Shown here piece by piece: positions 13,741 to 17,912 of a DNA stretch of 17,912 nucleotides; positions within the stretch are counted from its first letter, which is position 1, and the number at the start of each line of letters is the position of its first letter. Location of the stretch: contig CBFCZU010000067.1 in assembly GCA_965602635.1 (NCBI GenBank), positions 1 to 17,912 on the forward strand, given 5' to 3'. This DNA is from CBFCZU01 sp965602635 (GTDB lineage: Bacteria; Planctomycetota; Phycisphaerae; SM23-33). The notes below the pieces were generated by a model, which worked only from the letters and a program-made list of their open reading frames with translations, had not been told where the DNA came from and ran no database searches. The position numbers and the translations under genes were made by a program.

Positions 13741-14895
13741 ATGACAGGTACACGAAGTGATGAGGTCGCTGCTGAAGTTATGATAGCCTCAGGCGTACTG
13801 GAAATCACTGAGAAGGGCTACGGGTTCCTTCGGCAGGAGGAGAACGACTACCGCGCCACGCCGGGCGACGTCTTCATCTCCAAGGACTTCGTCGGCGGAG
13901 ACCGTCTGCGAACGGGCTTGGTGATTGAGGGCGAGATATCCGCCGCGACGCGGAAGAAGGCCGGCCCGAGGATGCAGAAGATCCTCAAGATCAACGGCCG
14001 GCCCTACGGCGAATGGCCCGACATCATCGCCTTCCAGGACCTAATCGTGGTGGACCCCTGCCCGCAGCTGAAGCTGGAGACTCCCGGCGGCCCGATGGAG
14101 ATGCGCGTGCTCGACCTGATCTGCCCGGTGGGCAAGGGCCAGCGAGGGCTGATCGTATCCCCGCCGCGGTCAGGCAAGACCATCCTGCTCCAGCAGATAG
14201 CCAACGCCATTATCACCAACAACCCCGAGGTGTACCTTATCATGCTGCTGGTTGACGAGCGCCCCGAGGAGGTCACCGACTTCAAGCGGAAGGTCAAGGC
14301 GGAGATTGTCCATTCGACCAACGACCAGGACGTCGCCAACCACGTCCGCATCACGGAGTTCACCATCGAGCGGGCCAAGCGGATGACGGAGTTCGGCCAG
14401 GACGTGGTCATCCTGCTGGACAGCCTCACCCGCCTGGGGCGGGCGTACAACCGCCACATCGAGACCTCCGGGCGGACCATGACCGGCGGGATGGACATCC
14501 GGGCGCTGGAGACGCCCAAGCGCCTCTTCGGTGCGGCCAGGAAGATCGAGGACGGCGGCTCGCTGACCATCCTGTCCACCGCCCTGACCGAGACCGGCAG
14601 CCGAATGGACGACCTGATCTTCGAGGAGTTCAAGGGCACCGGCAACCTGGAGCTTCAGCTTGACCGCCAGTTGGCCGAGAAGCGCATCTGGCCGGCGGTG
14701 GACATTTCCAGGTCCGGCACGCGGAAAGAGGAGCTGCTGGTCGAGGACTGGATCCTCCCGAAGATGCACATGCTCCGGCGGTTCCTCAGCCAGCTCAACG
14801 TTGGCACCGAGATACCACAGTTGCTCAAGGCCATGGAGAAGTTCGAGACCAACGAGCAGTTCCTCCACCAGCTCGACCTGTCGAGCGGCTCTTAA
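13741..14895 (+). CDS. rho: Transcription termination factor Rho lacking the N-terminal helix bundle
   Basis: Rho is a hexameric RNA-dependent ATPase/translocase that terminates transcription. The 384 residues comprise the cold-shock-like primary RNA-binding domain (about 17-85: GVLEITEKGYGFLR, then DVFISKDF) and the RecA-type motor. The P-loop is PPRSGKT (141-147), Walker B is VVILLDSLTRLGRAYN, and SGRTMTGGMD is in the Q/R-loop region. Compared with the 419-residue E. coli protein it is about 35 residues shorter, all at the N-terminus, so the Rho_N helix bundle is missing. An in-frame stop at 13723-13725 rules out a longer start. AAAGGA upstream (13724-13729) is a distant ribosome binding site. 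It is followed by a strong terminator hairpin. Confidence 0.97.
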   Translation: MTGTRSDEVAAEVMIASGVLEITEKGYGFLRQEENDYRATPGDVFISKDFVGGDRLRTGLVIEGEISAATRKKAGPRMQKILKINGRPYGEWPDIIAFQDLIVVDPCPQLKLETPGGPMEMRVLDLICPVGKGQRGLIVSPPRSGKTILLQQIANAIITNNPEVYLIMLLVDERPEEVTDFKRKVKAEIVHSTNDQDVANHVRITEFTIERAKRMTEFGQDVVILLDSLTRLGRAYNRHIETSGRTMTGGMDIRALETPKRLFGAARKIEDGGSLTILSTALTETGSRMDDLIFEEFKGTGNLELQLDRQLAEKRIWPAVDISRSGTRKEELLVEDWILPKMHMLRRFLSQLNVGTEIPQLLKAMEKFETNEQFLHQLDLSSGS

Positions 14896-14926
14896 TGAGT
14901 CGGCGGCGAGCAACCTACGCGCAAGC

Positions 14927-14960
14927 AAAGGGCCGCGGGTAATCGCGGCCCTTTCTCATT
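14927..14960 (+). terminator. Intrinsic terminator after rho
   Basis: AAAGGGCCGCG (14927-14937) pairs perfectly over 11 bp with CGCGGCCCTTT (14944-14954), loop 6 nt, followed by CTCATT. The stem is strong and the T-tract, formed partly by the stem end, is modest. Confidence 0.8.
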
Positions 14961-15057
14961 CGACCGAGAGCCACCGCGGGACGAGAGGCTCGCCTGGCGG
15001 CGCGTCGGCGCTGCCTCGCGGGCTCCATCCTGCGGCTATTCGTGGACAGGCTTTCGC

Positions 15058-15077
15058 GGCCGGAGGGCTGTCCGGCC
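15058..15077 (-). terminator. Stem-loop downstream of HU
   Basis: GGCCGGA (15058-15064) and TCCGGCC (15071-15077) form a perfect 7-bp stem with a 6-nt loop, 10 bp past the HU stop on the minus strand. No T-run follows, so termination or 3'-end protection is only possible. Confidence 0.35.
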
Positions 15078-15087
15078 TGGCGAAGCT

Positions 15088-15369
15088 CTACCTGCCGACG
15101 GCGTCCTTCGCGGCCTTGGCGATGCGGAACCTCAGGACCGTCTTGGCCGGAATGCTGATCGGCTCGCCCGTCGCCGGGTTGCGGCCCATCCGCGCCTTGC
15201 GGTGCACCAGCACCAGCTTGCCCAGCCCTGGAATCGTGAAGCCGTTCTTGGCCTCTTTGTAGGCAAGCCCTACCAGCGTTTCCACGACCTCCACCACCGT
15301 CTTCTTCGGCAGGTCGCACTGCTCGGCGAGATTCTTGAGGATTTGGGCCTTCGTCATTGCTTTGGCCAT
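15088..15369 (-). CDS. hup: HU-family DNA-binding protein
   Basis: This 93-residue histone-like dimer binds and bends DNA without strong sequence preference and shapes the nucleoid. The HU/IHF fold is complete: N-terminal helices (MTKAQILKNLAEQCDLPKKT), FTIPGLGKLVLVHRKARMG, and the beta-arm RMGRNPATGEPI with the intercalating proline, followed by IPAKTVLRFRIAKAAKDAV. The ATG at 15369 has AAGGAG 8 nt upstream; a start at 15390 would add seven residues and overlap that ribosome binding site. It is a single gene on the minus strand, convergent with rho. The 5' spacer is long (387 bp to thuA). Confidence 0.95.
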   Translation of the reverse strand: MAKAMTKAQILKNLAEQCDLPKKTVVEVVETLVGLAYKEAKNGFTIPGLGKLVLVHRKARMGRNPATGEPISIPAKTVLRFRIAKAAKDAVGR

Positions 15370-15613
15370 TTGTGTCGCTCCTTCTTCCATGGAGGCCCTT
15401 GACCCAAAGCTGAGGGCAATGGCCTCGGCCCTCGCCCGTCCACGCTGACGGACAAATTAGCGTTCTCTTGCCGCAGCGCCTGTCCCTGGCGACCGCGACT
15501 TCCCTTGAAACTCGAAATGGCGAAACCAACACCCCTCCGCCGCAAAAGGGCACTCGCTTCACCGCTCGCTCAGGTATCTTCAGAGCGGCCCGCAAGCCCG
15601 TCAAGTCAAAATA

Positions 15614-15635
15614 GCCCGATAAATTGGGCATTTTT
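15614..15635 (+). terminator. AT-rich hairpin with T-run inside the HU/thuA spacer
   Basis: GCCCGA (15614-15619) pairs with TTGGGC (15624-15629, one G-U pair) across a TAAA loop and is followed by ATTTTT. On the other strand the stem is followed by TATTTTG, so it could act in both directions. No gene ends just before it, which is unusual. Confidence 0.4.
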
Positions 15636-15692
15636 GGCGACCTCTCCCCCGCCGGCGGACGCCCGGGCGCGATGGTTTCTGGATGTCACCGC

Positions 15693-15720
15693 TTGCCTCG
15701 GCGCCGCCGGAGGCGATAAT
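15693..15720 (+). promoter_or_regulatory. Promoter of the ThuA-like gene
   Basis: TTGCCT (15693-15698), a 16-bp spacer and GATAAT (15715-15720) lie 36 bp before the ATG at 15757; the predicted start is about 15727. Confidence 0.5.
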
Positions 15721-15756
15721 CTGCCTGCCCGACAACTTGCCGAAAGGAGGCTATTG

Positions 15757-16491
15757 ATGCCCAAGGCGATCAAGGCAACCGTATGGAACGAGTTCAAGCA
15801 CGAGACGAGCAACGCCGAAATCGCAGCGATCTACCCCGATGGGATTCACGGCGCCATCGCTGCGGGGCTCAACGCCGCCGGTGGCATCAAGGCGACGACC
15901 GCCACCCTGGCCGAGCCCGAGCACGGGCTGACCGAGAAGGTCCTGGCCGGCACCGACGTGCTGCTGTGGTGGGGGCACATGGCCCACAACGAGGTCAGCG
16001 ACGAGGTGGTTGACAGGGTCCAGTCGCACGTGATCTCCGGAATGGGGCTGATCCTGCTGCACTCGGCGCACTTCTCGAAGATCTTCCGGCGGATGATGGG
16101 CACCACCTGCTCGCTGAAGTGGCGAGAGGCGGCCGAGCGGGAAATCATCTGGTGCACCAAGCCAGGCCACCCGATCGCCGAAGGCGTCGGCGACCCCGTC
16201 ATCATCGAGCACACCGAGATGTACGGCGAGTTCTTCGACGTACCCGAGCCGGAGGAGACGATCTTCATCTCCAACTTCGCCGGCGGGGAGGTCTTCCGCA
16301 GCGGTTGCACCTGGAAGCGCGGGGCCGGGAAAATCTTCTACTTCCGCCCGGGGCACGAGACCTTCCCGATCTTCCACGACCCGGTCATCCAGAAGATCCT
16401 GGCCAACGCCGTCCGCTGGGCGGCCGCCCCGGCCCGGACGGAGATCACCGTCTCGCACCGAGGCGAGATGGGCTGGTTCGAGAAGAAATAG
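15757..16491 (+). CDS. ThuA-like (trehalose utilisation) domain protein
   Basis: The 244-residue protein has a class I glutamine-amidotransferase-like ThuA fold and is a single domain. Family signatures are VWNEFKHETSN near the start, AAIYPDGIHGAIAAGL (23-38), LAEPEHGLTEKVL, VLLWWGHMAHNEVSDEVV (68-85), GLILLHSAHFSKIFRRMMG (97-115), HTEMYGEFFDVPEPEE and IFYFRPGHETFP (193-204). ThuA was named from trehalose utilisation in rhizobia, and relatives act in sugar catabolism, often with dehydrogenases; the reaction of this one is not known. The longer open frame back to 15505 is rejected because AAAGGAGG lies 7 nt before 15757 and the added sequence is not family-like. There is no signal peptide, so it is cytoplasmic. 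It is convergent with the SMP-30 gene, 37 bp apart. Confidence 0.93.
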   Translation: MPKAIKATVWNEFKHETSNAEIAAIYPDGIHGAIAAGLNAAGGIKATTATLAEPEHGLTEKVLAGTDVLLWWGHMAHNEVSDEVVDRVQSHVISGMGLILLHSAHFSKIFRRMMGTTCSLKWREAAEREIIWCTKPGHPIAEGVGDPVIIEHTEMYGEFFDVPEPEETIFISNFAGGEVFRSGCTWKRGAGKIFYFRPGHETFPIFHDPVIQKILANAVRWAAAPARTEITVSHRGEMGWFEKK

Positions 16492-16528
16492 CCGCCTCGC
16501 CGCGCCGCTCGCCCTTTCAGCCGGGCGG

Positions 16529-17392
16529 TCAGCCGATGCCCACGCGCGAGCGGAACTCAGGCAGGCCGCGGGCATCCACCTTGACGCGGTAGAGCGTCCC
16601 GTCGGGCGTGTCGGCCCCCTCCGACCCGCCGGCCGTGGTCACGTAAAACTCGTCCAGGCCGTCGCCGCCAAATATCACCGAGCTGACCTTGGCGACGGGC
16701 AGCTCGATCTTGCCGATCGGCTCGCCAGCCGGCGAGTACTTGAAGATGCCATAGCCGTCCCAGCGGGCCGACCAGACGTTGCCCTCCGAGTCCACCGTCA
16801 TGCCGTCGGGGGTCTTTTCTTCGGCCTCCAGGGCGAGGAATACCTCCCGGCCGGCCAGGTCGCCGCTGTCCTGGTCGTAGTCGAAGCGGAATATCCGCCG
16901 GGTGGTCGAGCAGGTCCAGTAGAAGCGCTTGCGGTCGGGCGAGAAGCCCACGCCGTTCGAGATCCCCGTGCCCTTGAACAGGCAGGTGACGGTCCCGTCG
17001 GTATCGACGCGGTACAGCCCGCCGCTTTCCTTTGTCCGGCCCATGGTTCCGGCGAATACCCGCCCCGCCGGGTCGGCGATGACGTCGTTGAACCGGGTCA
17101 TGTCGTCGTCGATGCCCTCGGCGACGATCTGCTCGCTCCCGTCGGGCAGCAGCAGCCGGATGCAGTTATCGCTGAACAGCAGCAGCGAGCCGTCCTCCTG
17201 GAGCGTGAAGCCCCCCACCGGCCGGCCGGTGTAGAACTGCTCGTGCCGCCCGTCGTCAACGTGGTAGCGGAACAGCTTCCCGGCCGGGATGTCCGTCCAG
17301 TACACCACCCTCTCGCGGTCGTCCCATAACGGGTTCTCCCCGCATTGGCAGTGATAGTTGGCCAGGGGCTCGAGGACGTATTCGTTCTTCAT
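16529..17392 (-). CDS. SMP-30/gluconolactonase-family lactonase
   Basis: The 287-residue six-bladed beta-propeller is of typical length. The metal-binding residues of the family are in place: E19 in CGENPLWDD, N102 in TRFNDVIADPAGRVFAGTM, N146 in GISNGVGFSPD and D197 in TPDGMTVDSEGNVW. Known members hydrolyse sugar lactones such as glucono- or xylonolactone in oxidative sugar pathways. There is no signal peptide, so it is probably cytoplasmic. The ATG at 17392 has GGGAG 7 nt upstream; a longer open frame to 17707 overlaps the amidase gene in another frame and is rejected. It starts 14 bp after the amidase stop, so the two are probably one operon. The exact lactone is unknown. Confidence 0.94.
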   Translation of the reverse strand: MKNEYVLEPLANYHCQCGENPLWDDRERVVYWTDIPAGKLFRYHVDDGRHEQFYTGRPVGGFTLQEDGSLLLFSDNCIRLLLPDGSEQIVAEGIDDDMTRFNDVIADPAGRVFAGTMGRTKESGGLYRVDTDGTVTCLFKGTGISNGVGFSPDRKRFYWTCSTTRRIFRFDYDQDSGDLAGREVFLALEAEEKTPDGMTVDSEGNVWSARWDGYGIFKYSPAGEPIGKIELPVAKVSSVIFGGDGLDEFYVTTAGGSEGADTPDGTLYRVKVDARGLPEFRSRVGIG

Positions 17393-17406
17393 TGTCTGAC
17401 TCCCGA

Positions 17407-17912
17407 TCAGCGGAATTCCTTTGGTATGCTCAGTGCGACCAGCGGGTGTTGGGCGCCGCGCTCGGAGCCCAGGCAGCCGGCCAGGCGGACCGACCCGACC
17501 ATGGCGCAGAAGATGTAAGCCTCCTCCTCGCCGGCGCCGGTGAGGCGCGACACCAGGGCCGTCATGTCGCCCAGCACGAGTTGAATGCTCTCGAACAGTC
17601 CGCCGCGGCAGCCCAGGCCGATGAGGCTCTCGGGCGTCTCCACGAGCGGGCGCGGGTGGCGATACGTTCGGTCCACGTCGAGTGTGAGGGTGACGTCGGC
17701 GGCGCACTCGCCGCCCTCCAGGTACAGCTCGCCGTCGCCCTGGAAGGCGTGTACGTCGCCCAGGACGAGCATCCCGCCTTCGCGGCAGACCGGCAGGAAG
17801 AGCGTGTTGCCGGGGCTGATCTCCGTGAAGTCCATGTTGCCGCCGTTGTCGGGGTATGGCGAGGGCTCGGCTGATGGCCCGGCGGCCGTGTATATGTGCC
17901 CGACCATGGGGC
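17407..17912 (-). CDS. Acetamidase/formamidase-family protein, C-terminal part (5' end outside window)
   Basis: About 168 residues are visible and the frame stays open to the window edge, so the start lies beyond base 17912; the ATG at 17907 is probably internal. The FmdA/AmdA signature is clear: DNGGNMDFTEISPGNTLFLP, then MLVLGDVHAFQGDGELYLEG, which holds metal-binding and active-site residues of this amidohydrolase family. Members hydrolyse formamide, acetamide or related short amides to ammonia and the acid. The C-terminal part is complete, with LVSRLTGAGEEEAYIF and SVRLAGCLG. It is 14 bp upstream of the SMP-30 gene on the same strand and probably cotranscribed. The natural substrate is not inferable; many environmental homologues are uncharacterised. 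Confidence 0.9.
   Translation of the reverse strand, partial: PMVGHIYTAAGPSAEPSPYPDNGGNMDFTEISPGNTLFLPVCREGGMLVLGDVHAFQGDGELYLEGGECAADVTLTLDVDRTYRHPRPLVETPESLIGLGCRGGLFESIQLVLGDMTALVSRLTGAGEEEAYIFCAMVGSVRLAGCLGSERGAQHPLVALSIPKEFR

Larger units (their letters stand above)
15370..15756. promoter_or_regulatory. 387-bp divergent spacer between HU and the ThuA-like gene
   Basis: No gene is supported here. Contents: the HU ribosome binding site; an inverted repeat in the HU leader, GAGGGC/GCCCTC (15412-15417, 15428-15433); minus-strand overlapping -35-like hexamers TTGACTTGACG (15609-15599) without a clear -10; the AT-rich hairpin with T-run at 15614-15635; and the ThuA promoter at 15693-15720. 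Confidence 0.5.

Noticed and set aside
15505..15756. 84-residue N-terminal extension of the ThuA-like protein
   Set aside because: The strong AAAGGAGG and a promoter lie inside it, and the translated stretch is low-complexity and unlike ThuA proteins.
17393..17707. N-terminal extension of the SMP-30 protein
   Set aside because: It overlaps the amidase coding region in another frame and has Arg/Pro-rich shadow composition; GGGAG marks the start at 17392.
1..17912. tRNA, rRNA, CRISPR array, insertion sequence, phage or defence system
   Set aside because: I looked for repeats, cloverleaf-like segments, transposase or nuclease modules on both strands and saw none; composition is even across the window.

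Overview
The window is a high-G+C, gene-dense bacterial chromosome segment with 17 protein-coding genes, two of them cut by the window edges. I see no tRNA, rRNA, CRISPR array, insertion sequence or phage gene. The gene mix suggests a planctomycete (Planctomycetota, possibly Phycisphaerae-like) or a close PVC relative. Pointers are a URO-D-like protein of the non-haem type, a ThuA-fold protein, an SMP-30 lactonase, a bifunctional-nuclease (DUF151) protein, a large prepilin peptidase and a helical-repeat lipoprotein. That placement is inference from family content, not a tree.

Layout. At 1-2332 (+) lie the 3' part of valS and a BFN-domain protein. At 2352-4921 (-) is a two-gene operon of envelope proteins of unknown function: a signal-peptide helical protein, then a lipoprotein with helical repeats. 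From a 102-bp divergent spacer, tyrS runs rightward (5024-6250), followed by two translationally coupled genes of unknown function. Then come a URO-D-like protein and an aldo/keto reductase (to 9307). Class II fructose-bisphosphate aldolase (9356-10381, -) diverges from a prepilin peptidase plus a small membrane protein (10551-12041, +). Next are an OmpA-type lipoprotein and hisA (12140-13546, +), then rho with a 194-bp leader and a strong terminator. HU (15088-15369, -) and a ThuA-like gene (15757-16491, +) diverge from a 387-bp spacer. The right end holds an SMP-30 lactonase and the end of an acetamidase/formamidase on the minus strand.

How the genes work together. Most of the window is housekeeping: translation (ValRS, TyrRS), transcription termination (Rho), nucleoid structure (HU), glycolysis/gluconeogenesis (Fba), histidine synthesis (HisA) and envelope/secretion (OmpA-like, prepilin peptidase). 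The accessory parts are catabolic (URO-D-like + AKR; ThuA, SMP-30, amidase) and two uncharacterised operon units. No defence or mobile system is visible. The items most worth a second look are the divergent pair of apparently leaderless genes at 4921/5024, the unknown envelope operon, the coupled small genes behind tyrS, and the rho leader with tandem mini-ORFs ahead of a Rho that lacks its N-terminal helix bundle.
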